From: an uncultured Flavobacteriaceae bacterium
GTDB taxonomy: Bacteria; Bacteroidota; Bacteroidia; Flavobacteriales; Flavobacteriaceae
Length of the DNA: 64,000 bases
Assembly (NCBI GenBank): GCA_943789305.1
Contig: CALSTP010000001.1
Span: 36,078 to 100,077 of the forward strand
Reading direction: 5' to 3'
Shown one piece after another: positions 37,246 through 47,387 of this stretch. A program made the translations under genes and the position numbers. Positions within the stretch are counted from its first letter, which is position 1. Every line of letters starts with the position of its first letter. The notes under the pieces were generated by a model, which ran no database searches, was not told where the DNA came from, and worked only from the letters and a program-made list of their open reading frames with translations.

Positions 37246-37442
37246 CTAGCCAATTCTATTAAAATTGTAAAACTAAATATACTCATCTAAATGATATACT
37301 TGCTTAAATAATTACCTTTTATTTCAAAAATAAAACAACAGAAATAAAATATATTATAGATAGTTTAACATCTTTTGAAATCAATAGAATAGCAGATGTT
37401 TTTTTTTATTAAAAAGTTAGCTTTCAAAGTGATTCTTTTTGA

Positions 37443-39011
<1,569 letters not shown>

Positions 39012-39017
39012 TAAAAT

Positions 39018-39296
39018 ATGTATTTAGAAATTATTTCTCCCGAGGCTACTCTATATACTGGTAATATAGATTCTTTATCCGTACCAGGAACAGATGGTTC
39101 TTTTCAGGTTTTGGAAAATCATGCAGCAATTGTATCTACTTTAGTTAAAGGAAAAGTAACAATCAAGGGTACCTTTGACTCTTCAAAATCTTTTGAAATA
39201 CCCTTTAAAAAAATCGATTCAAATTCGGTAGCGCTTGAAATTTCTTCAGGAACAGTTGAGTGTCAAGACAACAAATTAATCCTTCTAGTAGATTAA
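39018..39296 (+). CDS. atpC: F1Fo ATP synthase subunit epsilon
   Basis: The 92-residue protein is the N-terminal beta-sandwich of epsilon (MYLEIISPEATLYTG, VPGTDGSFQVLENHAAIVSTL) and lacks the C-terminal helical hairpin that inhibits rotation in other bacteria. Short epsilon subunits are usual in Bacteroidota. It begins 6 bases after atpD. The frame of the next receptor gene opens directly at the atpC stop codon. Confidence 0.95.
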   Translation: MYLEIISPEATLYTGNIDSLSVPGTDGSFQVLENHAAIVSTLVKGKVTIKGTFDSSKSFEIPFKKIDSNSVALEISSGTVECQDNKLILLVD

Positions 39297-39374
39297 TTTT
39301 TTAACTTTTATATTAGCACAAAAATTATTCAGAAAAAAATTTCCCAAAACCTAATTAGAAAACAACTAAGTTTT

Positions 39375-41189
39375 TTGTTAGTCCTGTTGTGCTTAACTAG
39401 CCTTTTTTCACAAACAGACTCTTTAGAAGTTAAAACCAATAAGCTGGATGAAATTGTACTCAACACCAATAGAATAGACTTATCTCTTTCAAAACATTCC
39501 AGAACTTTACAGATAATCAACGCTGATGAAATTCAAAAGAGTGGAGCAACAAATCTAGTTGTTTTGTTGCAACAAATATCAGGAATTGATATACGTCGAA
39601 GAGGTATAGAAGGAATGCAAGCTGATTTGTATATTAGAGGTGGAAGTTTTGATCAGACGCTACTTTTGGTTGATGGTATAAAATTAGATGATGCTCAAAC
39701 AGGGCATCATACGTTGAATTTACTTCCTCCAATAGCTTTGATCGAGCGAGTAGAAATTTTAAAAGGTCCAGCAGCAAGGATTTTTGGACAGAATGCCTTT
39801 ACTGGAGCAATCAATATCGTAACCAAAACTGCGGGTACCGGCAAGAATCAAATTTCCGCCCAGTTTGGCTCCTTCGACCAAAAACATTATAGAGCAACCC
39901 TTCAGAATAACTCAGACCAATTGGGATTATTGGGATATTTTTCAGGTAACTGTTCAGACGGATATAGATATAATACTGACTTCAATAACACAAATTATTT
40001 CATTAAAGGTAATCTTATTTCAGATAATTTACCCTTTCAATTTTTAGGATATTTTTCGGAAAGAAAATTTGGAGCAAACGGTTTTTATGCTACTCCAGCT
40101 GCGACTGAACAGTATGAGGAAACTCAAGGGAGCTTAGTAGCATTTTCTTCGATAATTAAGAAAGAAAAAGCCGTTTTTAAGCCCAGAATTTACTGGAGAA
40201 GAAATCAAGATATTTATATTTATATAAGAGATAATCCTAGTGTTTATAGAAACCTTCACATATCCAATAAAATTGGTGCATCTTTAGACTACAGCCTTTT
40301 TTCTAGTTTGGGTACTACTGGACTTGGTGTTGACTTGTCTCGGGTGAGCATCAGTAGTAATAACTTGGGAGAACACGATCGAATAATTACTAATATTTTT
40401 GCTGAACACCGTTTTTTGTTTTTGAATGATAAGTTAGACATAACCCCAGGAATTGCATTCAATAATTATACTGATTTTGGAACGCGGTTTTTTCCAGGGA
40501 TTGATTTAGGAATGGCCTTATCATCTAGATTTAGAGCGTATGGAAACATAGGTTCAACATACAGAATCCCAACTTATACAGATTTGTATTATAGTGATAG
40601 AACTACTTTAGGCAATGAAAGCTTGAAGCCCGAAAGTGCTCTTGCCTTAGAACTGGGCTTTCGTTTATCAGGAGTAAAATCCTTTTTATCTGCTTCTTAT
40701 TTCAACCGTAATTCCAATAATTTAATTGATTATGTCAAAAACACGGAAGAAGAATTATGGCAGGCAAATAATATTCAAAAGGTAACCACTAATGGTTTTG
40801 AGTTAGAATATAAACATACCTATTCCCTTTTCGATTTTACACAAAACATTCAATTGGGTTATACCTATATTGATGATACAGTGAAGGGTACCGCTGATTA
40901 TGCTTTATCGCGTTATTCCATCAATTCATTAAAAAATCATTTTACCATACGCTCCTATAATAAATGGTCGAAGAATTTGTCATCAAGTATAGTCCTTAAA
41001 AAAGCAGAACGATCAATCGGAGACCCATACACCGTGTTGGATATAAGTACTCAATGGATCTCAACGAATAAAAGATTTGAAGTGATTCTTCTTCTGAATA
41101 ATATTTTTAATGAAGTTTACACAGAAACTAACCTAGTTCCAATGCCAAAAGGAAACGGAAGCATAGGACTTCAGTACAACATATTTTAG
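39375..41189 (+). CDS. TonB-dependent receptor, BtuB-like, with no normal start codon
   Basis: The protein has a plug domain (EIQKSGATNLVVLLQQISGI, LYIRGGSFDQTLLLVDGI, VEILKGPAARIFGQNAFTGAI) and a barrel ending VPMPKGNGSIGLQYNIF, a short receptor resembling cobalamin-type BtuB. The only standard start is TTG 39375, which leaves a signal peptide with no basic residues (MLVLLCLTSLFSQ). The frame is open back to the atpC stop, and codons from ATT 39327 encode QKKISQNLIRKQLSFLLVLL, the expected basic n-region. So the real start is probably ATT 39327, or an ATG mutated or misread there. No cobalamin riboswitch is visible. It may ride on the atpDC transcript. Confidence 0.82.
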   Translation: MLVLLCLTSLFSQTDSLEVKTNKLDEIVLNTNRIDLSLSKHSRTLQIINADEIQKSGATNLVVLLQQISGIDIRRRGIEGMQADLYIRGGSFDQTLLLVDGIKLDDAQTGHHTLNLLPPIALIERVEILKGPAARIFGQNAFTGAINIVTKTAGTGKNQISAQFGSFDQKHYRATLQNNSDQLGLLGYFSGNCSDGYRYNTDFNNTNYFIKGNLISDNLPFQFLGYFSERKFGANGFYATPAATEQYEETQGSLVAFSSIIKKEKAVFKPRIYWRRNQDIYIYIRDNPSVYRNLHISNKIGASLDYSLFSSLGTTGLGVDLSRVSISSNNLGEHDRIITNIFAEHRFLFLNDKLDITPGIAFNNYTDFGTRFFPGIDLGMALSSRFRAYGNIGSTYRIPTYTDLYYSDRTTLGNESLKPESALALELGFRLSGVKSFLSASYFNRNSNNLIDYVKNTEEELWQANNIQKVTTNGFELEYKHTYSLFDFTQNIQLGYTYIDDTVKGTADYALSRYSINSLKNHFTIRSYNKWSKNLSSSIVLKKAERSIGDPYTVLDISTQWISTNKRFEVILLLNNIFNEVYTETNLVPMPKGNGSIGLQYNIF

Positions 41190-41674
41190 GAATATTCTCT
41201 TTTTTTTTGATTGATTGCTTTAAAAATGAGCTCGTTTTCCCATCCTCTATATTGAAGACGATCAACTACTTTTTTTTGACACAAAAAGAGATCTTTTTGT
41301 TTATATTGAATCCAAAATTTATTGAAGAGTTCATCGAAAGTTTTTAGGTATTCTTCATAAGGAATTTCCTCCATTGCTTTTTTGATGTTCCAAGGGCTTA
41401 TTTGGCGTAATTTTAGTTGGCTTTGAATTCTAATTTTACCCCATTTCTTGTGTCTAAATTTACCCCTAACATACGCTTGTGCAAAACGAGTTTCATTCAA
41501 GTAATTATTAGTAATTAATTCACTTATAATTTGGTCAATTGCTACTGGGATTATGTTCAATGATTTTAATTTTTGAACTACCTCTTGATGGCAACGTTCT
41601 TGATAGGCACAATAGCGTTCCAGTTTTTTTTGAGCTTCTTGAACTGTAAAAGAAGTTTGTTTTTGCATATTCAA
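41186..41674 (-). CDS. recX: Regulatory protein RecX
   Basis: RecX modulates RecA filaments. The 162-residue protein has the three-helix repeats of the family: AQKKLERYCAYQERCHQEVV, then NNYLNETRFAQAYVRGKFRHKKWGKIRI (in part) and QLKLRQISPWNIKKAMEEI. Its stop overlaps the receptor stop on the other strand in TTAG. A start just upstream at 41804 in another frame belongs to no known protein. The terminator of rng lies between the two genes. Confidence 0.88.
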   Translation of the reverse strand: MNMQKQTSFTVQEAQKKLERYCAYQERCHQEVVQKLKSLNIIPVAIDQIISELITNNYLNETRFAQAYVRGKFRHKKWGKIRIQSQLKLRQISPWNIKKAMEEIPYEEYLKTFDELFNKFWIQYKQKDLFLCQKKVVDRLQYRGWENELIFKAINQKKREYS

Positions 41675-41708
41675 AAATACACCATTTATTATGATTCTTG
41701 ACCATAAA

Positions 41709-41739
41709 AAAAGCGGTACTCTTTTGGAGTACCGCTTTT
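41709..41739 (-). terminator. Rho-independent terminator after rng
   Basis: The arms AAAAGCGGTACTC (41709-41721) and GAGTACCGCTTTT (41727-41739) are perfectly complementary with a 5-base loop. On the minus strand the stem is followed by a T-rich tract, and it starts right after the rng stop at 41746, so it ends the rng message before recX. Confidence 0.9.
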
Positions 41740-41745
41740 AAAGTT

Positions 41746-43296
41746 TTAAACACGAATCGCTTTTTTATTACTAATAAAACGATAGTGTAAATAATGATAA
41801 GCATCTCTGGGTATGATTTTTACCCGTTTTTTATGCTTAAAAAACCATTGGGTTCGGATGGAAGGGAACCCTCGGTTCAAATAAGCAGCAATAAAAGGAT
41901 GAATGTGCAATTCAATTTTCTTTTTTTGATGCTGTGCGTTGTTAACAATTTTGCTAAGGTCTGCGTTGATTTTGTCAAGTAAAACAATTGGTGCCTCAAC
42001 CTCTCCATTTAAATTAGGGTTGGGCTCTTTGGTTTTGATATTCATTTCTGGGCGTACTCGTTGACGAGTAATTTGAATAAGACCAAATTTACTGGGAGGT
42101 AGAATTTTGTGTTTGGTTCTATCGGCACTCATTTCTTTTTTTAGATGTTCAAATAGAATACGTCTATTTTCACTAGATCCAAGATCGATAAAGTCTACCA
42201 CAATTATTCCTCCCATGTCTCGAAGACGTAATTGACGTGCAATTTCAGAAGCCGAAATCATATTGACTTCCATGGCTGTTTCTTCTTGATTTCTCGATTT
42301 ATTTGATCGATTACCACTATTAACATCAATTACATGCAAAGCTTCTGTGTGTTCAATTACCAAATAAGCTCCTTTTTGCATGGAAACTGTTTTTCCGAAG
42401 GCTGTCTTGATTTGTCTTTCAACACTAAATTTTTCGAATATGGGAAGAGAGTCTGTATAGTGTTTTACAATTTTAGCTTTCTTAGGAGCAATAGTTTTTA
42501 AGTATTCACTTATTTCACCATACAACTCTTGGTCGTCTACATGTATTCCAGTAAAAGAATCATCGAATATATCACGAAGTATAGAAGAAGAGCGATCTAT
42601 TTCGCTCAACACTTTAGTTGGATATTTACTTATTTTAGGAAGCCTTGAACACATATTCTTCCAACGCTGAACGAGTTGTTGAAGATCTGCATCGAGCTCG
42701 GCTACTTTTTTATCCTTAGCTACTGTTCTAACAATAACTCCAAATCCTTTTGGCCTGATGCTCTGAACGAGACGTTTGAGACGATTTTTCTCTTCTTTGT
42801 TTTCAATTTTCTGTGAAATTGAGATTCTTTCAGAAAACGGAACCAATACCATATAGCGTCCAGCTAATGAAAGCTCGGAACTAATTCTTGGTCCTTTGGT
42901 CGAAATAGGTTCTTTTACTACCTGAACCAATATTTGTTGGTTCGAGGAAATAGCATCACTGACCATTCCATTTTTTTCAATGTCATTTTCAAAACGAAAA
43001 TTTTTTAATAAATAATCTTTTGTTTTACCTGTACTTAGCTGTTTAATAAATTTCAATAAAGAAGGAAGTTTGGGACCAAGATCGTGATAGTGTAAAAAAC
43101 CATCTTTTTCGTGACCTACATTTACAAATGCGGCATTAAGTCCACCAACAGATTTTCTAACTTTGGCAAAAAATATATCACCAACAGAAAATTTGTTATC
43201 GTCTATTTCTTTATTGAGCTCAATTAGTTTTCCATCCTTGAGTAATGCGAAATCAACTGCAGAGGAATTCGATCGTATAATCAATTCTTTTTTCAC
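41746..43296 (-). CDS. rng: Ribonuclease E/G family protein (RNase G)
   Basis: RNase E/G enzymes cleave single-stranded AU-rich RNA and mature 16S rRNA. The 516-residue product has an S1 RNA-binding domain (VGDIFFAKVRKSVGGLNAAFVNVG, in part, near residue 40), a sensor region, the DNase I-like catalytic site with IDVNSGNR and VVDFIDLGSSENR (metal-binding aspartates), and a C-terminal basic tail. The zinc-link cysteine motif of RNase E is not evident. Length fits RNase G. A strong terminator follows, and an inverted repeat lies just ahead of the start. Confidence 0.95.
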   Translation of the reverse strand: MKKELIIRSNSSAVDFALLKDGKLIELNKEIDDNKFSVGDIFFAKVRKSVGGLNAAFVNVGHEKDGFLHYHDLGPKLPSLLKFIKQLSTGKTKDYLLKNFRFENDIEKNGMVSDAISSNQQILVQVVKEPISTKGPRISSELSLAGRYMVLVPFSERISISQKIENKEEKNRLKRLVQSIRPKGFGVIVRTVAKDKKVAELDADLQQLVQRWKNMCSRLPKISKYPTKVLSEIDRSSSILRDIFDDSFTGIHVDDQELYGEISEYLKTIAPKKAKIVKHYTDSLPIFEKFSVERQIKTAFGKTVSMQKGAYLVIEHTEALHVIDVNSGNRSNKSRNQEETAMEVNMISASEIARQLRLRDMGGIIVVDFIDLGSSENRRILFEHLKKEMSADRTKHKILPPSKFGLIQITRQRVRPEMNIKTKEPNPNLNGEVEAPIVLLDKINADLSKIVNNAQHQKKKIELHIHPFIAAYLNRGFPSIRTQWFFKHKKRVKIIPRDAYHYLHYRFISNKKAIRV

Positions 43297-43311
43297 TCTG
43301 AGTAATATTAT

Positions 43312-43338
43312 GTTTGTACAAATTAATATTGTACAAAC
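43312..43338 (-). promoter_or_regulatory. Perfect inverted repeat in the rng leader
   Basis: GTTTGTACAA (43312-43321) and TTGTACAAAC (43329-43338) form a perfect 10-base inverted repeat with a 7-base AT loop, ending 16 bases before the rng start codon. It could be an RNA hairpin controlling translation or RNase-mediated decay, or a DNA operator. E. coli rne is autoregulated through leader structures, so an equivalent here is plausible but inferred. Confidence 0.6.
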
Positions 43339-43437
43339 GGATTAAACAATAATTTTTTAGGATTTATCCTGTGAAGCGTAGTTTAGAAAACCTGGCTTCA
43401 TTTCAAAGAACAATGAATTTTTTAAGTGTATTCTCCA

Positions 43438-43527
43438 CTATTTTTTCTTGTGACGGTTAGCTCTACGTCTTTTTTTGCGTTTGTGCGTAGCAACCTTATG
43501 TCTTTTACGTTTTTTACCGCTTGGCAT
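43438..43527 (-). CDS. Very basic 29-residue protein
   Basis: Minus-strand ATG 43527 to TAG 43438 encodes MPSGKKRKRHKVATHKRKKR and then RRANRHKKK, with 19 lysine, arginine or histidine-class residues of 29 by count of the visible string. The gene stands between hup and rng, a place where I recall a tiny conserved flavobacterial gene annotated loosely as ribosomal. Its composition fits an RNA-binding or ribosome-associated peptide, such as the extra small ribosomal proteins known from this phylum, but I cannot assign a name. It is 26 bases downstream of hup. Confidence 0.75.
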   Translation of the reverse strand: MPSGKKRKRHKVATHKRKKRRRANRHKKK

Positions 43528-43553
43528 AGTTTGTTTTATTGTTGATTAATAAA

Positions 43554-43844
43554 TTATTTTACGGGAACCATAGTTTTGATTCCTTGTACAAATATTTTTG
43601 CTGGCTTAAAAGCCGGAATGTTATGAGCCGGAATTTTTACAGCAGTATTTTTTGAAATATTTCTTCCAGTTTTTTCTGCTCTAGTTTTAACTATAAAACT
43701 TCCAAACCCTCTTAAGTAAACATTTTCATTTCCTTCTAAAGAAGATTTAACTTCTTCCATAAATTTTTCTACAGTTGCCTGTACATCACCCTTGTCGATT
43801 CCTAGTTGTTCCGAAATATTTGAAACGATTTCTGCTTTAGTCAT
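43554..43844 (-). CDS. hup: HU/IHF-family DNA-binding protein
   Basis: The 96-residue protein is a standard HU-type architectural DNA-binder: MTKAEIVSNISEQLGIDKGD for the helical base, VYLRGFGSFIVKTRAEKTGRN (in part) for the beta arm and a proline-containing arm tip (KIPAHNIPAFKPAK) that intercalates DNA. It starts at ATG 43844, divergent from mutY at 43969. Confidence 0.94.
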   Translation of the reverse strand: MTKAEIVSNISEQLGIDKGDVQATVEKFMEEVKSSLEGNENVYLRGFGSFIVKTRAEKTGRNISKNTAVKIPAHNIPAFKPAKIFVQGIKTMVPVK

Positions 43845-43954
43845 AATAACTTTTAATTATAATTTATCCTATTTTAAGGAATGCAAATATATAAATTTAA
43901 AATTCCCTAGCCTAATTCATTAATATTAACCTTTTTAAATTCAAATCGAAGCAT

Positions 43955-43962
43955 TACTTTTG
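43955..43962 (+). promoter_or_regulatory. Candidate -7 element of mutY, close to the start codon
   Basis: TACTTTTG fits TAnnTTTG and lies only 6 bases before the mutY ATG (43969). If used, transcription would begin about at the A of ATG, giving a leaderless message. Confidence 0.4.
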
Positions 43963-43968
43963 TAATTT

Positions 43969-45009
43969 ATGACTTGGACTACTCAATTAATGGCCTGGTA
44001 CAAAGTACACAAAAGATCTTTTCCCTGGCGTAAAAGTACTGATCCATACAGTATCTGGCTTTCTGAGATTATTATGCAACAGACTCGAGTAGCTCATGGA
44101 ACACCCTATTACGAGAGTTTCATTAAAAATTTCCCTACAGTAAACGATTTAGCTGCTGCTGAAGAACAACAGGTCTTAAAATTATGGCAAGGTTTAGGAT
44201 ATTATTCCCGGGCGAGAAATCTGCATTACACAGCAAAAGAAATTGTATCTGAATATAATTCTGTTTTCCCTAAAACATTCAAAGAACTTTTGACTTTAAA
44301 AGGAATTGGAGATTATACTGCTAGTGCTATATCATCAATTTGTTATGACGAAACCCAAGCGGTTATTGACGGGAATGTTTATCGTGTTTTATCTCGTTTT
44401 TTTGGGAAAGATACTCCAATAGATGCATCTTGTGCTCTAAAAGAGTTTAAGGAATTAGCAACTCAATTAATGGGAGGAGTAAGTCCAGGTGAATTTAATC
44501 AAGCTTTAATGGAATTTGGTGCACTTCAATGCACCCCAAAAAAACCAGCTTGTAATTCATGCCCTTTTCAAAATGATTGCACAGCTTTCAACCAAAACTT
44601 AGTGACCAAACTTCCACACAAAAAAAATAAAATTAAGGTTACCGACAGATATTTTAATTACTTAGTTTTTGAAACACCCAATAACAAAACTGTCCTTCAA
44701 AAAAGAACAACAAAAGGGATTTGGCAAAATTTGTATGAATTCCCTTTAGTAGAGAGTTTAAATGTTTTGAATATTAGTGAAATTTCTGAGGCTTCCTTAA
44801 TCTCAAAATACACTATAAATAAAGACACTTCAATATCCATAATTAACGAAATTCCAATTAAACATAAATTATCTCATCAACAGTTGTATATTACATATTG
44901 GAAAGTAAAAACCAAAGCTCTTTTGGAAGGAGGAATGTTTGAAAATGAAATTCATAACTATCCAGTACCTAGGGTTTTAGATAAATTTATTAAAAATTTT
45001 TATCTTTAA
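43969..45009 (+). CDS. mutY: A/G-specific adenine glycosylase MutY
   Basis: MutY removes adenine paired with 8-oxoguanine. The 346-residue enzyme has SEIIMQQTRV with the catalytic glutamate near residue 36, the helix-hairpin-helix LKGIGDYTASAI with its catalytic aspartate downstream (AVIDGNVYRVLSR), the four-cysteine [4Fe-4S] loop CTPKKPACNSCPFQNDC, and a C-terminal NUDIX-like recognition domain. It heads the conserved group mutY, ssb, gldE, gldD. Confidence 0.96.
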   Translation: MTWTTQLMAWYKVHKRSFPWRKSTDPYSIWLSEIIMQQTRVAHGTPYYESFIKNFPTVNDLAAAEEQQVLKLWQGLGYYSRARNLHYTAKEIVSEYNSVFPKTFKELLTLKGIGDYTASAISSICYDETQAVIDGNVYRVLSRFFGKDTPIDASCALKEFKELATQLMGGVSPGEFNQALMEFGALQCTPKKPACNSCPFQNDCTAFNQNLVTKLPHKKNKIKVTDRYFNYLVFETPNNKTVLQKRTTKGIWQNLYEFPLVESLNVLNISEISEASLISKYTINKDTSISIINEIPIKHKLSHQQLYITYWKVKTKALLEGGMFENEIHNYPVPRVLDKFIKNFYL

Positions 45010-45061
45010 AAACTAGAACTTTATTATATTTAAACATGTTTAATCCTTTAAATCTATCATT

Positions 45062-45469
45062 ATGAGTGGAAGCCTTAATAAAGTTATGTTAATTGGTCAT
45101 CTTGGAGATGACATAAAAATGCACTATTTCGAAGGAGGAGGAGCAATCGGAAGATTTCCCTTAGCAACTAACGAAACCTACACCAAAAAAGCAACGGGTG
45201 AGAAAGTTACCAATACCGATTGGCACAATATAGTTTTGAGAAATAAAGCTGCTGAAATCTGTGAAAAATACTTGAGTAAAGGAGATCGGGTATATGTTGA
45301 AGGAAAAATTAAAACAAGAAAATGGCAGGCAGAAGATGGAACTGATCGGTACTCTACCGAAATTAATGTGGATGAATTTACCTTTTTAAGTACCAAAAAA
45401 AGTGTTCCAGATGCTCCACCTCCTACCCCAACAAAACCACCTTTTAAAGAAGATGATTTACCTTTTTAA
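45062..45469 (+). CDS. ssb: Single-stranded DNA-binding protein
   Basis: SSB coats ssDNA and recruits repair proteins by its acidic tail. The 135-residue protein has the OB-fold (NKVMLIGHLGDDIKMHYFEG, TDWHNIVLRNKAAEICEKYL, GDRVYVEGKIKTRKW) and ends in the partner-binding DDLPF after a short proline-rich linker (PDAPPPTPTKPP). It lies 52 bases after mutY. Confidence 0.95.
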   Translation: MSGSLNKVMLIGHLGDDIKMHYFEGGGAIGRFPLATNETYTKKATGEKVTNTDWHNIVLRNKAAEICEKYLSKGDRVYVEGKIKTRKWQAEDGTDRYSTEINVDEFTFLSTKKSVPDAPPPTPTKPPFKEDDLPF

Positions 45470-45485
45470 TTTAAACCAAAACTAA

Positions 45486-46793
45486 TTGGATCCTGAACCC
45501 TTAAGTATTTATATTCTCTTTATATCAATTGAACCAGTTGTAGGTTTAAAAATTATACTTTTGGTATTTTTGCTTATTAGTTCAGCACTAATCTCGGGAG
45601 CAGAAGTTGCTTTTTTTTCTTTGACTCCATCTTTGATAGAGGAACAAAAAGAAAAGTACCCTAAGCAAACGATTAGGATTGAAAGTTTATTAAAAAAACC
45701 TAAAAGATTATTAGCCACAATTCTTGTGGCTAATAATTTTATTAATATTGGGATTGTACTTTTATTTGCATCTTTAGGGGATTTACTTTTCGGAGGAATT
45801 TCTAATGATTTTGTCAAGCTTCTGATAGAAATCGGTTTGATAACTTTTGTAATCTTACTTTTTGGGGAGATTCTACCAAAAATTTATGCCAACAAGAACA
45901 GTATGATCTTTTCAAGGGCAATGTCTGGAGTAATTTACCGTTTAGATCGGAACCTGTTATTTTTTGTAACCATCCCAATGAGTAAAATAACCTTGTTCTT
46001 GGAAGGTAAATATGGACAACAATCCAACTCTTTTTCTGTTGATACCCTTTCTCAGGCTCTTGAATTTACTGAACAAAAGGACACTACTAAAGAAGAAGAT
46101 CAAATTTTTCAGGGGATTATTAATTTTGGGGCCACAGACACTAAACAAGTGATGTGCCCTAGAATTGATGTTTTTGCTTTGGACAAGAAAATGTCTTTTG
46201 AAGAAATATTACCTTTAATTATTGAGAAAGGATTTTCTAGGATTCCTGTATACAATGAAAAATTGGATCAAATTGATGGGATTTTATATGTTAAAGATTT
46301 AATGCCAAACATCAGCACACCCGGGTTTAATTGGCAGAAACTTTTAAGAAAACCTTACTATGTCCCTGAAAACAAAAAACTTGATGATTTATTGAATGAA
46401 TTCAAAGTCAAGAAAATGCATATGGCTGTTGTAGTTGATGAATATGGCGGAACCTCAGGCATAGTTTCACTTGAGGATCTTATTGAAGAAATTGTAGGAG
46501 ATATTTCTGATGAGTTTGATGAAGAGGAATTGGAATATTCTAAAATAGATGAAAATAACTTTGTTGTAAATGCAAAGATCAGCCTTAAAGATCTATACAA
46601 AATACTCCAACTTGAGGATTTTGAAGCTTTTGAAAAAGCAAAAGGAGATTCGGAAACATTAGCTGGTTTTATTTTAGAGATAGCCCAGCAATTACCTGTT
46701 TTTGGACAAAAAATTGTATTTGAAAAAATACTATTTACAATAGAGCTTGTAGATCAAAAAAGGATTAAACAAATCAAAGTAACATTACCATAA
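45486..46793 (+). CDS. gldE: Gliding motility-associated protein GldE (DUF21/CBS/CorC transporter family)
   Basis: GldE supports type IX secretion-based gliding together with GldD. The 435-residue protein has an N-terminal DUF21 (CNNM) membrane domain with three or four helices (SSALISGAEVAFFSL near residue 36), paired CBS domains (VMCPRIDVFALDK, FSRIPVYNEKLDQIDGILYV), and a C-terminal CorC/HlyC domain (MHMAVVVDEYGGTSGIVSLE, in part). The start is TTG 45486, the only usable start after the ssb stop. gldD follows after 7 bases, in the order seen across flavobacteria. Confidence 0.94.
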   Translation: MDPEPLSIYILFISIEPVVGLKIILLVFLLISSALISGAEVAFFSLTPSLIEEQKEKYPKQTIRIESLLKKPKRLLATILVANNFINIGIVLLFASLGDLLFGGISNDFVKLLIEIGLITFVILLFGEILPKIYANKNSMIFSRAMSGVIYRLDRNLLFFVTIPMSKITLFLEGKYGQQSNSFSVDTLSQALEFTEQKDTTKEEDQIFQGIINFGATDTKQVMCPRIDVFALDKKMSFEEILPLIIEKGFSRIPVYNEKLDQIDGILYVKDLMPNISTPGFNWQKLLRKPYYVPENKKLDDLLNEFKVKKMHMAVVVDEYGGTSGIVSLEDLIEEIVGDISDEFDEEELEYSKIDENNFVVNAKISLKDLYKILQLEDFEAFEKAKGDSETLAGFILEIAQQLPVFGQKIVFEKILFTIELVDQKRIKQIKVTLP

Positions 46794-46800
46794 GATTTAC

Positions 46801-47385
46801 ATGAAGTATCTATACATAATGAAAAATTTTTTGGCATTAGGGGTTTTAATTTTTGGTTCAGTTAGTTGTGAAGAGGATACACTCCCAAAACCAAAAGCTT
46901 ATTTAAGTTTGAATTATCCTGAACCTATTTATAAAAGTATGGTAGAGGATTGTACTTTTTCTTTTGATATAAATCAGGTAGCAGAAGTTGTTACACAAGA
47001 TCGTTGTTGGAACAAAATCATATACCCTAAAATGAAAGCAACAATTTATTTATCCTATGTACCAATAGAAAAAAATCTAGATTCCCTTCTTTATGATGCC
47101 TATCAAATGCCAAGTAAACATATTGTAAAAGCAGAAGAGATTCCCGAGAGAGTTTTTCAAAACCCAGAAAAGAGAGTTTATGGAACTCTATTCAGAGTTG
47201 TAGGAGATGCTGCTTCTCAGGCACAATTTTTTTTGACAGATAGTATCAATCATTTTTTAGTGGGGTCATTATATTTTTTCACAAGACCTCATTATGATTC
47301 ATTAATGCCTGCAGCACAGTATATTGAAAATGACATGATGCAATTAATGGAATCTTTTGAGTGGAAAAAAGCCGCTAAAAAATAA
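46801..47385 (+). CDS. gldD: Gliding motility lipoprotein GldD
   Basis: GldD is a membrane lipoprotein required for gliding motility in flavobacteria. The 194-residue product has a lipoprotein signal (LGVLIFGSVSC, cysteine near 24), followed by the GldD start PKPKAYLSLNYPEPIY and the conserved RCWNKIIYPKMKATIYLSY and FFLTDSINHFLVGSLYFF. Position directly after gldE supports the name. ATG 46801 or 46819 are both possible; the second gives a shorter signal. Confidence 0.94.
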   Translation: MKYLYIMKNFLALGVLIFGSVSCEEDTLPKPKAYLSLNYPEPIYKSMVEDCTFSFDINQVAEVVTQDRCWNKIIYPKMKATIYLSYVPIEKNLDSLLYDAYQMPSKHIVKAEEIPERVFQNPEKRVYGTLFRVVGDAASQAQFFLTDSINHFLVGSLYFFTRPHYDSLMPAAQYIENDMMQLMESFEWKKAAKK

Positions 47386-47387
47386 GG

